Source: Streptomyces sp. LHD-70 (GTDB lineage: Bacteria; Actinomycetota; Actinomycetes; Streptomycetales; Streptomycetaceae). Taken from it: 64,000 nucleotides of DNA. The notes under the pieces were generated by a model. The model did no database searches and was not told the DNA's origin. It saw only the letters and a list, made by a program, of their open reading frames with translations. The position numbers were made by a program, and so were the translations under genes. Within the stretch, counting starts at the first letter, position 1. The number at the start of each line of letters is the position of its first letter. Below are positions 10,870 through 19,322 of this stretch, one piece after another. Location: assembly GCF_031157275.1 (NCBI RefSeq), contig NZ_JAVIFW010000006.1:1-64000 (forward strand), written 5' to 3'.

Positions 10870-10875
10870 TAACCT
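10870..10875 (+). promoter_or_regulatory. -10 box of a leaderless ftsK transcript
   Basis: TAACCT ends exactly 7 bases before ATG 10883 and no Shine-Dalgarno sequence is present. This geometry places the transcription start at or next to the A of the start codon. The -35 region (GTGTCC at 10847) is weak. Confidence 0.45.
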
Positions 10876-10882
10876 CACCCTC

Positions 10883-13618
10883 ATGGCCTCACGTCCGTCC
10901 GCAGCCAAGAAGGCGCCCGCGAAGAAGGCGGCCGCCCCCAAGAAGGCTCCGGCTAAGAAGGCCGTGGCGAAGAAGGCGCCCGCGAAGAAGGCTCCCGCCA
11001 GGAAGGCGGCGGCGAAGAAGCCCGCACCGAAGCCGGCCCCCAACCCCACCGGCGGCGTGTACAAGTTCGCGCGCGCCTGCTGGCTCGGCCTCGCCCACGC
11101 CGTCGGAGCCATGTTCCGCGGCATAGGGCGCGGAGCGAAGGGACTCGACCCGGCCCACCGCAAGGACGGGCTCGCGCTGCTGCTGCTCGGCCTCGCCCTG
11201 ATCTGCGCGGCCGGCACCTGGTCGAACCTGCGCGGCCCCGTCGGCGACCTCGTCGAGATGCTCGTCACCGGCGCCTTCGGCCGGCTCGACCTGCTCGTAC
11301 CGCTGCTGCTCGGCGCCATCGCCGTACGCCTCATCCGCCACCCCGAGAAGCCCGACGCCAACGGGCGGATCGTCATCGGCCTGTCCGCGCTCGTCATCGG
11401 CGTGCTCGGGCAGGTCCACATGGCCTGCGGGTCGCCGGGGCGCGGCGAGGGCATCGAGGCCATAAGGGACGCGGGCGGGCTGATCGGCTGGGGTGTCTCC
11501 CGGCCACTGGTCTTCGCGATGGGCGAGGTCCTCGCCGTACCGCTGCTCGTGCTGCTCACCGTCTTCGGCCTGCTCGTCGTCACCGCGACGCCCGTGAACG
11601 CCATTCCGCAGCGGCTGCGCCAGCTCGGCGAGACGCTGGGCATCGTCCAACCCGAGCCCGCCGCCGAGCAGTTCACCGCGGACGACGCGCGCTACGACGA
11701 GCAGTGGCGCGAGTCCCTGCCCGCCAAGTCGAAGCGCCGCGGCCGCCAGAGCCCGCCGGACGCGTACGACCCCGACCACGCCGAGGAAGAGGCGCTCAGC
11801 AAGCGCAGCCGACGGCCCCGACGCCCCAGCGCGCAGCCCGACTTCGACAAGCCGATGGACGCCGTGGACGTGGCCGCCGCTGCCGCCGCCGCACTCGACG
11901 GCGCGGTCCTGCACGGCATGCCGCCCTCGCCGCTCGTCGCCGACCTCACCCAGGGCGTCTCACCCGCCGAGCGCCCCGAGGAGACCACGCCGACGCCGGT
12001 CCCGACGGCCCGCCGCACGGAGCGGAAGCCCGTACCCGAGGACTCCGACACCGGCGAGCGCTCCGTCCCCGACCTCACCAAGTCGTCCCCCGCGGCGCCC
12101 CGCGATCTGCCGCCGCGCGCCGAGCAGTTGCAGCTCTCCGGCGACATCACGTACGCACTGCCCTCCCTCGACCTGCTGACCCGCGGCGGCCCCGGCAAGT
12201 CCCGCAGCGCCGCCAACGACGCGGTGGTGGAGTCGCTGTCCACGGTCTTCACCGAGTTCAAGGTCGACGCGGCCGTCACCGGCTTCACCCGCGGCCCGAC
12301 CGTCACGCGGTACGAGGTCGAGCTCGGCCCCGCCGTGAAGGTCGAGAAGATCACGGCCCTGACGAAGAACATCGCGTACGCCGTGGCCTCGCCGGACGTG
12401 CGGATCATCAGCCCCATCCCCGGCAAGTCCGCCGTCGGTATCGAAATCCCCAACACCGACCGCGAGATGGTCAACCTCGGGGACGTGCTGCGCCTCGCCG
12501 ACGCCGCCGAGGACGACCACCCGATGCTGGTCGCACTCGGCAAGGACGTCGAGGGCGGCTATGTCATGGCGAACATGGCGAAGATGCCGCACATCCTCGT
12601 CGCCGGCGCCACCGGCTCCGGAAAGTCCTCCTGCATCAACTGCCTGATCACCTCGATCATGGTCCGCGCGACGCCCGAGGACGTCCGGATGGTCCTGGTC
12701 GACCCCAAGCGCGTGGAGCTCACCGCGTACGAGGGCATCCCGCACCTGATCACCCCGATCATCACCAACCCGAAGCGGGCCGCCGAGGCGCTGCAGTGGG
12801 TCGTACGAGAGATGGATCTGCGCTACGACGACCTCGCGGCGTACGGCTTCCGGCACATCGACGACTTCAACGAGGCCGTCCGCAACGGCAAGGTGGAGCC
12901 GCCCGCGGGCAGTGAGCGCGAGCTGCAGCCGTACCCGTACCTCCTGGTGATCGTGGACGAGCTCGCCGACCTGATGATGGTGGCGCCGCGGGACGTCGAG
13001 GACGCGATCGTGCGGATCACGCAGCTCGCGCGGGCCGCCGGCATCCACCTGGTGCTCGCCACCCAGCGGCCCTCCGTCGATGTCGTCACCGGTCTGATCA
13101 AGGCCAACGTGCCGTCCCGTCTCGCCTTCGCCACCTCCTCGCTCGCCGACAGCCGCGTCATCCTCGACCAGCCCGGCGCCGAGAAGCTGATCGGCAAGGG
13201 CGACGGACTCTTCCTGCCGATGGGGGCGAACAAGCCGACGCGGATGCAGGGCGCCTTCGTCACCGAAGCCGAGGTCGCCGCGGTCGTGCAGCACTGCAAG
13301 GATCAGATGGCGCCGGTCTTCCGCGAGGACGTCACCGTCGGCACCAAGCAGAAGAAAGAGATCGACGAGGACATCGGCGACGACCTCGACCTGCTCTGCC
13401 AGGCGGCCGAGCTGGTCGTCTCCACCCAGTTCGGGTCGACCTCGATGCTGCAGCGCAAGCTCCGCGTGGGCTTCGCGAAGGCGGGCCGCCTGATGGACCT
13501 CATGGAGTCGCGGAACATCGTCGGGCCCAGCGAGGGATCCAAGGCGCGTGACGTTCTTGTGAAGCCTGACGAACTGGATGGAGTGCTCGCCGTGATCCGC
13601 GGGGAGGCTCAACCGTAG
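10883..13618 (+). CDS. ftsK: FtsK DNA translocase
   Basis: The 911-residue product pumps double-stranded DNA to clear chromosomes from division septa, in Streptomyces mainly at sporulation septation. About residues 8-50 are a Lys/Ala/Pro-rich tail of AKKAP-type repeats like histone H1. A hydrophobic region with about four membrane spans follows (about 93-240), then a charged linker. The FtsK/SpoIIIE motor has Walker A GATGSGKS at 575-582 and Walker B VIVDELADLMM. A C-terminal gamma winged-helix domain (about 836-905), which reads polar DNA motifs, is present. ATG 10883 is preferred because a TAACCT box lies 7 bases upstream. An in-frame GTG at 10829 would add 18 residues and cannot be excluded. 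Confidence 0.92.
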   Translation: MASRPSAAKKAPAKKAAAPKKAPAKKAVAKKAPAKKAPARKAAAKKPAPKPAPNPTGGVYKFARACWLGLAHAVGAMFRGIGRGAKGLDPAHRKDGLALLLLGLALICAAGTWSNLRGPVGDLVEMLVTGAFGRLDLLVPLLLGAIAVRLIRHPEKPDANGRIVIGLSALVIGVLGQVHMACGSPGRGEGIEAIRDAGGLIGWGVSRPLVFAMGEVLAVPLLVLLTVFGLLVVTATPVNAIPQRLRQLGETLGIVQPEPAAEQFTADDARYDEQWRESLPAKSKRRGRQSPPDAYDPDHAEEEALSKRSRRPRRPSAQPDFDKPMDAVDVAAAAAAALDGAVLHGMPPSPLVADLTQGVSPAERPEETTPTPVPTARRTERKPVPEDSDTGERSVPDLTKSSPAAPRDLPPRAEQLQLSGDITYALPSLDLLTRGGPGKSRSAANDAVVESLSTVFTEFKVDAAVTGFTRGPTVTRYEVELGPAVKVEKITALTKNIAYAVASPDVRIISPIPGKSAVGIEIPNTDREMVNLGDVLRLADAAEDDHPMLVALGKDVEGGYVMANMAKMPHILVAGATGSGKSSCINCLITSIMVRATPEDVRMVLVDPKRVELTAYEGIPHLITPIITNPKRAAEALQWVVREMDLRYDDLAAYGFRHIDDFNEAVRNGKVEPPAGSERELQPYPYLLVIVDELADLMMVAPRDVEDAIVRITQLARAAGIHLVLATQRPSVDVVTGLIKANVPSRLAFATSSLADSRVILDQPGAEKLIGKGDGLFLPMGANKPTRMQGAFVTEAEVAAVVQHCKDQMAPVFREDVTVGTKQKKEIDEDIGDDLDLLCQAAELVVSTQFGSTSMLQRKLRVGFAKAGRLMDLMESRNIVGPSEGSKARDVLVKPDELDGVLAVIRGEAQP

Positions 13619-13796
13619 TAACCCGTCAGCCGAGACTCCACTGAAAGGATTCGGCAGGCAACCGTTTCCCTTTCCCGTACGTCAAGTTGGAAAGAGTCGG
13701 AGGGGAGACGGAAGGATGCCTTACCGGCGGTTCGTCACTGGTGAGACCGGCCGTACCGATCGCGTACGAATGGCGTACAAACTGCATCCGCCCGCT

Positions 13797-13826
13797 TGCC
13801 CCACCCTTTCGTAACCCCCCTAGACT
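13797..13826 (+). promoter_or_regulatory. candidate vegetative promoter of the RodZ-like gene
   Basis: TTGCCC (13797-13802) and TAGACT (13821-13826) are spaced by 18 bp and lie about 40 bp before the GTG start. Both hexamers are close to the HrdB-type consensus. Confidence 0.5.
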
Positions 13827-13866
13827 GAACGTCCAGCAGGTGGCTGCACGCTCGAAAGGCGCCCTC

Positions 13867-14706
13867 GTGTCCATCGGCAACTCTCCTGAAGAAGACCGTC
13901 CTTCGATCCACGAAGACGACCGGCCTTCGGTCGGCCGTGCCCTCCAGCAGGCGAGAATCGACGCGGGCCGCACCGTCGAAGAAGTCAGCGCGGCGACGCG
14001 GGTGCGCGTCCCGATCGTGCACGCCATCGAGCAGGAGGACTTCTCCCGCTGCGGCGGCGATGTGTACGCGCGCGGCCACATCCGCACCCTCGCACGCGCC
14101 GTGGGCGTCGACCCCGAACCACTGGTAGCGCAGTACGACGCCGAACACGGCGGCCGGCCCGAGCCCACGCCCGCCGCACCGCTCTTCGAGGCCGAGCGCA
14201 TCCGGGCCGAACCGCGGCGGCCCAACTGGACCGCGGCCATGGTCGCCGCCATCGTCGCGGTGATCGGCTTCGTCGGCTTCACGCTGTTCAACGGCGGGGG
14301 CGACGGCCAGGGTTCGAAGAACCCGGTCGCCGAGGGCTCCCCGTCGAGCGGCGACACCGAGTCGAAGCCCGCCCCCAACAAGCCCGACCCCAAGCCGGAC
14401 CCGACGGACAGCGCGATCGCGGGCGCCCCGAAGGACAAGGTCACCGTGATGGTCACCGCCGACGACGGCCGCAGCTGGATCTCGGCGAAGGACCACAACG
14501 GCGCGATCATGTTCGACGGCCTGCTCGAGGAGGGCCAGTCCAAGTCCTTCACGGACAAGCAGAAGATCGACCTCGTGCTCGGTGACGCAGGAGCGATCAA
14601 GCTCTTCGTCAACGGCAAGGAGGTCAAGGACGAGTTCAAGCCCGGCCAGGTCGAGCGCCTGTCGTACACCCGCGGTGACAACGGCGGAGCGCCCGAGGTC
14701 GGCTGA
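13867..14706 (+). CDS. RodZ-like helix-turn-helix membrane protein
   Basis: The 279-residue product has an N-terminal HTH domain of the HTH_25/XRE type (about 22-95, starting [19 protein letters not shown]). One transmembrane helix follows at about 124-141, then an extracytoplasmic Pro/Asp-rich linker and a C-terminal DUF4115-type beta domain (about 190-270). This is the layout of RodZ, which links the cytoskeleton to wall growth in rods. The role in an apically growing mycelial organism is less clear, and some relatives are annotated only as transcriptional regulators. GTG 13867 is chosen because AAAGG lies 6 bases upstream and the promoter candidate lies before it. It stands alone between ftsK and rimO and ends at a hairpin. 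Confidence 0.78.
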   Translation: MSIGNSPEEDRPSIHEDDRPSVGRALQQARIDAGRTVEEVSAATRVRVPIVHAIEQEDFSRCGGDVYARGHIRTLARAVGVDPEPLVAQYDAEHGGRPEPTPAAPLFEAERIRAEPRRPNWTAAMVAAIVAVIGFVGFTLFNGGGDGQGSKNPVAEGSPSSGDTESKPAPNKPDPKPDPTDSAIAGAPKDKVTVMVTADDGRSWISAKDHNGAIMFDGLLEEGQSKSFTDKQKIDLVLGDAGAIKLFVNGKEVKDEFKPGQVERLSYTRGDNGGAPEVG

Positions 14707-14720
14707 CCCCGGACGCCGCC

Positions 14721-14756
14721 GCGAGGCCCGGTTCCCCTTGGGGACCGGGCCTCGCG
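14721..14756 (+). terminator. GC-rich hairpin after the RodZ-like gene
   Basis: GCGAGGCCCGGTTCCCC pairs with GGGGACCGGGCCTCGC (one bulged base). There is no T tract, which is common for Streptomyces terminators. It separates the RodZ-like gene from rimO. Confidence 0.65.
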
Positions 14757-14820
14757 CTTGCCGCAGGGCCGCTCGCGTACCGCCGGGAACCTCGCGGCAG
14801 GGCGGCCGGTGGGGACGAAG

Positions 14821-14826
14821 TACGCT
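14821..14826 (+). promoter_or_regulatory. -10 box of a leaderless rimO transcript
   Basis: TACGCT ends 7 bases before the rimO ATG, and no ribosome binding site is present. No good -35 element is visible. Confidence 0.45.
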
Positions 14827-14833
14827 TGACCCC

Positions 14834-16306
14834 ATGCCCGAACGCCGTACCGTCGCTCTCGTCACTCTTGGCTGCGCCCGTAACGAGGTGGACTCGGAGG
14901 AACTCGCAGGCCGCTTGGAGGCGGACGGCTGGCAACTCGTCGAGGACGCCTCGGACGCCGATGTAGCCGTGGTCAACACCTGCGGATTCGTCGACGCCGC
15001 CAAGAAGGACTCCGTCGACGCCCTGCTCGAAGCCAATGACCTCAAGGATCACGGCAGGACCCAGGCCGTCGTGGCCGTGGGCTGCATGGCCGAGCGGTAC
15101 GGCAAGGAGCTCGCCGACGCCCTGCCCGAGGCCGACGGCGTGCTCGGTTTCGACGACTACTCCGACATCTCCGGCCGCCTGAACACCATCCTCAGCGGCG
15201 GCAACGTGGAGGCGCACGCCCCGCGCGACCGCCGCAAGCTGCTGCCGCTGAGCCCCGTCGAGCGCCAGTCCGGCGCCGATGATGTGGCGCTGCCCGGGCA
15301 CGCCCAGGCGCCCGAGAACGAGCCCGCAGACCTGCCGGAAGGACTGGCTCCGGCGTCCGGTCCGCGCGCCCCGCTGCGCCGCCGCATGGGCAGCTCGCCG
15401 GTGGCCTCGGTGAAGCTCGCCTCCGGCTGTGACCGCCGCTGCTCGTTCTGCGCGATCCCGTCCTTCCGCGGCTCATTCATCTCGCGACGCCCCAGCGACG
15501 TACTCAACGAGACGCGCTGGCTCGCCGAGCAGGGCGTCAAGGAGATCATGCTGGTCTCCGAGAACAACACCTCGTACGGCAAGGACCTCGGGGACATCCG
15601 GCTGCTCGAGTCGCTGCTGCCCGAGCTCGCCGAGGTCGACGGGATCGAGCGTGTGCGGGTCAGCTACCTCCAGCCCGCCGAGATGCGGCCCGGCCTCATC
15701 GACGTGCTGACCTCGACCCCGAAGGTCGCGCCCTACTTCGACCTGTCCTTCCAGCACTCCGCGCCCGGCGTGCTGCGCGCGATGCGGCGCTTCGGCGACA
15801 CCGACCGGTTCCTGGAGCTGCTCGACCAGATCCGGAGCAAGGCCCCGCAGGCCGGTGCCCGGTCCAACTTCATCGTGGGCTTCCCCGGCGAGACCGAGGA
15901 GGACGTGGCCGAGCTGGAGCGCTTCCTGAACGGGGCGCGCCTGGACGCGATCGGCGTCTTCGGGTACTCCGACGAGGACGGCACCGAGGCCGCCACGTAC
16001 GAGAACAAGCTGGACGAGGACGTCGTCGCCGAGCGGCTCGCGCGGATCTCGCAGCTGGCCGAGGAGCTGACGGCGCAGCGGGCCGAGGAGCGCGTCGGCC
16101 AGACGCTGAGCGTCCTGGTGGAGTCGCTTGACGGCGAGGACGGCGCCTTCGGCCGGGCCGCGCACCAGGCGCCCGAGACGGACGGCCAGGTGGTGTTCGC
16201 GGACGGTGCGGGCTTGACTGTCGGTCGTATGGTCGAGGCGAAGGTGGTCGGAACTCTGGGTGTCGACCTGGTGGTGGAGCGGGTTTCTGAGGAGGCGGGC
16301 AGATGA
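14834..16306 (+). CDS. rimO: ribosomal protein S12 methylthiotransferase RimO
   Basis: The 490-residue radical-SAM enzyme adds a methylthio group to a conserved Asp of ribosomal protein S12. The N-terminal MTTase domain carries the three iron-sulfur cysteines Cys14, Cys50 and Cys84. The radical-SAM CxxxCxxC motif (CDRRCSFC) is at 199-206. A C-terminal TRAM domain follows. A Pro/Glu/Ala-rich insertion lies between the first two domains just before the radical-SAM core. The ATG at 14834 has no Shine-Dalgarno sequence, but a TACGCT -10 box ends 7 bases upstream, so the mRNA is probably leaderless. The stop overlaps the start of pgsA (ATGA), so it heads a tightly packed operon with pgsA and cinA. 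Confidence 0.93.
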   Translation: MPERRTVALVTLGCARNEVDSEELAGRLEADGWQLVEDASDADVAVVNTCGFVDAAKKDSVDALLEANDLKDHGRTQAVVAVGCMAERYGKELADALPEADGVLGFDDYSDISGRLNTILSGGNVEAHAPRDRRKLLPLSPVERQSGADDVALPGHAQAPENEPADLPEGLAPASGPRAPLRRRMGSSPVASVKLASGCDRRCSFCAIPSFRGSFISRRPSDVLNETRWLAEQGVKEIMLVSENNTSYGKDLGDIRLLESLLPELAEVDGIERVRVSYLQPAEMRPGLIDVLTSTPKVAPYFDLSFQHSAPGVLRAMRRFGDTDRFLELLDQIRSKAPQAGARSNFIVGFPGETEEDVAELERFLNGARLDAIGVFGYSDEDGTEAATYENKLDEDVVAERLARISQLAEELTAQRAEERVGQTLSVLVESLDGEDGAFGRAAHQAPETDGQVVFADGAGLTVGRMVEAKVVGTLGVDLVVERVSEEAGR

Positions 16307-16959
16307 CCGGAGTCCCGGCATCGGCGGCGGGTGGCACCGGCCGGCAGCCGGCACCCGGCGGCAAGCTGGGGGCTGCGGCCGTCAATCAGGCCAGCCTGTG
16401 GAACATCGCGAACATCCTGACGATGGTGCGGCTCGTGCTCGTGCCGGTCTTCGTCGCGCTGATGCTCGCCGAGGGCGGGTACGACCCGGCCTGGCGCGCG
16501 TTCGCCTGGGCCGCGTTCGCCATCGCCATGATCACCGACGTCTTCGACGGGCACCTGGCGCGTACGTACAACCTCGTCACCGACTTCGGGAAGATCGCCG
16601 ATCCGATCGCGGACAAGGCGATCATGGGCGCCGCACTGATCTGTCTCTCCTGGCTCGGCGATCTGCCGTGGTGGGTGACCGGCGTGATCCTCGGCCGGGA
16701 ACTCGGCATCACGCTGCTGCGCTTCTGGGTGATCCGCTACGGCGTGATTCCGGCCAGTCGCGGCGGCAAGCTGAAGACGCTCTCGCAGGGCATCGCGGTC
16801 GGGATGTACGTCCTCGCACTGACCGGGCCGCTCGCGACGCTGCGGTTCTGGGTGATGGCCCTCGCGGTCGTCCTGACCGTGGCCACCGGCCTCGACTACA
16901 TCCGGCAGGCGATCGTCCTTCGACGCCAGGGACAGGCCGCCGAGGAGCACGCGGCGTGA
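16303..16959 (+). CDS. pgsA: CDP-alcohol phosphatidyltransferase, PgsA family
   Basis: The 218-residue membrane enzyme probably makes phosphatidylglycerol phosphate from CDP-diacylglycerol and glycerol-3-phosphate. It carries the CDP-alcohol phosphotransferase signature in [12 protein letters not shown] followed by [10 protein letters not shown], with all conserved Asp residues present. About five or six hydrophobic helices follow a 25-residue N-terminal extension. Start and stop overlap the flanking rimO and cinA genes, so translation is coupled. Streptomyces has several paralogues with this signature, so the acceptor (glycerol phosphate or inositol phosphate) is inferred from gene context only. 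Confidence 0.87.
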   Translation: MTGVPASAAGGTGRQPAPGGKLGAAAVNQASLWNIANILTMVRLVLVPVFVALMLAEGGYDPAWRAFAWAAFAIAMITDVFDGHLARTYNLVTDFGKIADPIADKAIMGAALICLSWLGDLPWWVTGVILGRELGITLLRFWVIRYGVIPASRGGKLKTLSQGIAVGMYVLALTGPLATLRFWVMALAVVLTVATGLDYIRQAIVLRRQGQAAEEHAA

Positions 16960-17486
16960 CCGACTCCAGGGCGGCCGAGGTGCTGGGGCTGCTCGCCCGG
17001 CGCGGCCGGACCCTGGCTGTCGCTGAGTCTCTGACCGGCGGACTTGTCGCCGCGGAGCTCACTTCCGTGCCGGGTGCATCGGCTTCGTTCCGCGGTTCCG
17101 TGACGGCGTACGCGACGGAACTCAAGCAGGGTGTGCTCGGTGTCGACGGAGCCCTTCTGGCCGAGCGCGGAGCGGTCGATCCCGACGTGGCGCGGCAGAT
17201 GGCGCGGGGGGTGCGCGAGGCGCTCGGCGCGGACTGGGGGATCGCCACCACCGGGGTCGCCGGCCCCAAGCCACAGGACGGAAAACCCGTCGGAACGGTG
17301 TATGTCGCAGTGATCGGTCCCGGCCACCGGGACGGAGACGTATCCGGCAAAGTCGTCGCGCTGCGGTTGAACGGCGATCGTTCGGAAATCCGTAGAGAGA
17401 GTGTACGGAGCGTGCTCGACCTGCTCGCAGACGAACTCATCGCGAACGAGCGGGCACAGGATACGGAACAGAACGGGGGGAATTGA
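16956..17486 (+). CDS. cinA: CinA C-terminal domain protein, NMN amidohydrolase (PncC)
   Basis: The 176-residue product contains only the C-terminal deamidase domain of CinA, with LAVAESLTGG near the N-terminus, the SFRGSVTAY and TTGVAGP motifs and GTVYVAV. This domain (PncC) converts nicotinamide mononucleotide to nicotinate mononucleotide in NAD recycling. The N-terminal MoaB-like domain of full CinA is absent, which is usual for this short form. The GTG start overlaps the pgsA stop (GTGA), and the gene lies immediately before clgR, as in other actinobacteria. Confidence 0.87.
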   Translation: MTDSRAAEVLGLLARRGRTLAVAESLTGGLVAAELTSVPGASASFRGSVTAYATELKQGVLGVDGALLAERGAVDPDVARQMARGVREALGADWGIATTGVAGPKPQDGKPVGTVYVAVIGPGHRDGDVSGKVVALRLNGDRSEIRRESVRSVLDLLADELIANERAQDTEQNGGN

Positions 17487-17599
17487 TGTTTGCAGCCCTG
17501 AGTGAACACGACATCGCTCCCCGCACGGCCGTCGCGCAAGGCGGTACGGTGGGGCGTGAAGGATGCGGCTACGCGGTCCGAGGAGGGAGCCACCGATGA
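17486..17599 (+). CDS. possible 37-codon coupling ORF between cinA and clgR
   Basis: An ATG overlaps the cinA stop (TGATG) with GGGGGG about 8 bases upstream, and the frame runs 37 codons to a TGA that overlaps the clgR ATG (ATGA). The double overlap would couple clgR translation to the operon. Third-position GC is only about 65 percent, well below the neighbours, so it may be a chance frame or a regulatory leader. I recognise no domain. Confidence 0.25.
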   Translation: MFAALSEHDIAPRTAVAQGGTVGREGCGYAVRGGSHR

Positions 17600-17997
17600 T
17601 TCTGCTCCGTCGCCTGCTGGGTGACGTGCTGCGTCGGCAGCGCCAGCGCCAGGGCCGTACTCTGCGCGAAGTCTCCTCGTCCGCCCGAGTCTCGCTCGGC
17701 TATCTCTCCGAGGTGGAGCGGGGGCAGAAGGAGGCTTCCTCCGAGCTGCTCTCCGCGATCTGCGACGCGCTTGACGTACGGATGTCCGAGCTCATGCGGG
17801 AAGTGAGCGATGAGCTCTCCCTCGCCGAGCTGGCCGAGTCGGCTGCCGCGGGCGAGTCCGCGCCGGTTCGCGAACCGGTGCCTGCTGTGCCTGCCGGAGT
17901 GCGTCCCATGCTCAATTCGGTGTCCGTGACGGGTGTGCCACCCGAGCGCGTGACGATCAAGGCACCCGCGGAAGCTGTGGATGTCGTAGCGGCCTGA
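17596..17997 (+). CDS. clgR: ClgR-type transcriptional regulator of Clp/Lon genes
   Basis: The 133-residue product has an XRE-type helix-turn-helix (about 14-66, with [20 protein letters not shown] and [18 protein letters not shown]) and a short disordered tail. It matches ClgR, the activator of clpP, clpC and lon in actinobacteria, and the pgsA-cinA-clgR order supports this. The protein ends in Val-Val-Ala-Ala. A C-terminal Ala-Ala is known to mark Streptomyces ClgR for degradation by ClpP, so feedback by its own targets is likely. AGGAGGGA lies 7 bases before ATG 17596. The coding sequence contains a perfect 16-bp palindrome (CCGGTTCGCGAACCGG at 17863-17878). Confidence 0.87.
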   Translation: MILLRRLLGDVLRRQRQRQGRTLREVSSSARVSLGYLSEVERGQKEASSELLSAICDALDVRMSELMREVSDELSLAELAESAAAGESAPVREPVPAVPAGVRPMLNSVSVTGVPPERVTIKAPAEAVDVVAA

Positions 17998-18055
17998 GGG
18001 TGATCCAGGGCTGGGGCTTCTCTTCCGGCCTCAGCGCGTGAACTCCTGTCTTCTT

Positions 18056-18093
18056 CGAAGGCCCCGACCGGATCTGTCCGGTCGGGGCCTTCG
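18056..18093 (+). terminator. intrinsic terminator after clgR
   Basis: CGAAGGCCCCGACCGG pairs with its exact complement across a 5-base loop. The stem is 16 bp and closes the rimO-pgsA-cinA-clgR unit. Confidence 0.85.
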
Positions 18094-18095
18094 TC

Positions 18096-18166
18096 GTGCT
18101 GTGTGGGGAGGCCGTGCTCGGTGGGGGAGTCGTGCTCTGTGGGATGTCGTTCTCTGTGGGGGAGTC
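18096..18166 (+). repeat. four imperfect 18-bp tandem repeats upstream of dps
   Basis: Four head-to-tail copies of a unit close to GTGCTCTGTGGGGGAGTC start at 18096, 18114, 18132 and 18149. The third is 17 bp and the most diverged. They fill the space between the clgR terminator and the dps leader, about 100 bp before the dps start, so they could be regulator binding sites or a slipped-strand duplication. Confidence 0.6.
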
Positions 18167-18268
18167 TCGGTATTCGCTTCGAAGTGCCCGGGTTTGGGGC
18201 TCTGTGGGATGGTTGAGGGGGACGGCCGCCTGCCATCGAGTGCCATCGATTCCTCTGGGAGGACACGC

Positions 18269-18739
18269 ATGTACGTCGTGAAGAGCCCGTTGTCCGACGC
18301 CGACCTGAAGACGGTCGGCGAAGCCTTGCAGGGCGCCCTGGTCGACCTGGTGGATCTGTCGCTGGTCGCCAAGCAGGTGCACTGGAATGTCGTCGGCCCC
18401 CGGTTCCGCTCCGTACACCTGCAGCTCGACGAGGTCGTCGACACTGCGCGGCTGCACTCCGACACCGTCGCGGAGCGGGCGGCCACGCTCGGGGTCTCGC
18501 CGGACGGCAGGTCGGCGACGGTGGCGCAGAGCAGCGGGATCGGTGACGTGCCGGACGGCTGGGTCAAGGACGCGGACGCCGTGCAGACGCTCGTGGACGC
18601 GCTCGGCGCGGTGATCGGGCGGATGCGGGAGCGGATCGACGCGACTGGTGAGGCCGACCCCGTCAGCCAGGACATCTTCATCGGCATCACGGCCGACCTG
18701 GAGAAGCATCACTGGATGTTCCAGGCGGAGAACAGGTGA
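18269..18739 (+). CDS. dpsB: Dps-family ferritin-like DNA-protection protein (DpsB type)
   Basis: The 156-residue product is a Dps miniferritin. It has the ferroxidase ligands spread over HWNVVGPRF and HLQLDEVVDTARLHSDTVAER, and the four-helix core ends at HHWMFQAE. It oxidises and stores iron and protects DNA in stress and in spores. There is no long N- or C-terminal tail, a feature of the DpsB type in S. coelicolor, which sits at the same place after clgR. GGGAGG lies 6 bases before the ATG. The upstream region carries four 18-bp repeats. Confidence 0.87.
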   Translation: MYVVKSPLSDADLKTVGEALQGALVDLVDLSLVAKQVHWNVVGPRFRSVHLQLDEVVDTARLHSDTVAERAATLGVSPDGRSATVAQSSGIGDVPDGWVKDADAVQTLVDALGAVIGRMRERIDATGEADPVSQDIFIGITADLEKHHWMFQAENR

Positions 18740-18953
18740 GGTCGAGAGGGCGGGTTCCCCGGGCGTCCCGGGTGCCCCGGGTGTCCCGGGTCAGCCGCTG
18801 GTCGCGGGGCCGCGGCCGGATGGGCCGGGTTCGCCGCTGAACGCCGTTGTTCTTGTGGGGGGTTGCTGTGCTTCTGATGCTTCTGATGTCTCCTGCGCGC
18901 CGTCCCGTCGAGTGATCGCGCGGCGGGTACGGCATCGGCCGGAGGAGGCTGCC

Positions 18954-19322
18954 ATGACGTGGCTCGGGCGGGAAGCGGGAGCGAGGTCGCTGCGCGGTGC
19001 GGTCCTCGTTGCCGTGGCGCTGGTGCTCGGGGCGGCGTGGTGGTGGGCCGCCCTGCGGCTCGTGCTCGCGCCGGGCCGTACGGGAGTCGTGGAGGGTGCG
19101 GTCTTCGCCGGTGGGTGGGGGCTGAGCGTGCTGCCGGTGCACTCCGTGCCGTTCACGCGCGCGGTGAGCGCGCGCCGGCGGGCGCGGCAGGAAGCCGCGT
19201 GCTGGCGGGCCGAGGCCGGGCACTGGCGTGCCGAGGCGGGTCGGCTGCGCGGCGACGTCAGGCGGGCGGTCACCAGGGCATGGCGACGCCGCCGTTCGGG
19301 CGGAGGATCTGGCCCGTCGTGA
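18954..19322 (+). CDS. small membrane protein of unknown function
   Basis: This 122-residue protein is not recognised. A first helix (about 16-36, with GAVLVAVALVLGAAWWWAAL) and a weaker second helix (about 42-58) suggest two membrane passes. The C-terminal half is strongly basic and contains a repeated WRAEAG heptad. GGAGGAGG lies 5 bases before the ATG. The last 53 bp overlap the 3' end of the convergent SDR gene, which is unusual in this window and means the two mRNAs can pair. Confidence 0.6.
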   Translation: MTWLGREAGARSLRGAVLVAVALVLGAAWWWAALRLVLAPGRTGVVEGAVFAGGWGLSVLPVHSVPFTRAVSARRRARQEAACWRAEAGHWRAEAGRLRGDVRRAVTRAWRRRRSGGGSGPS

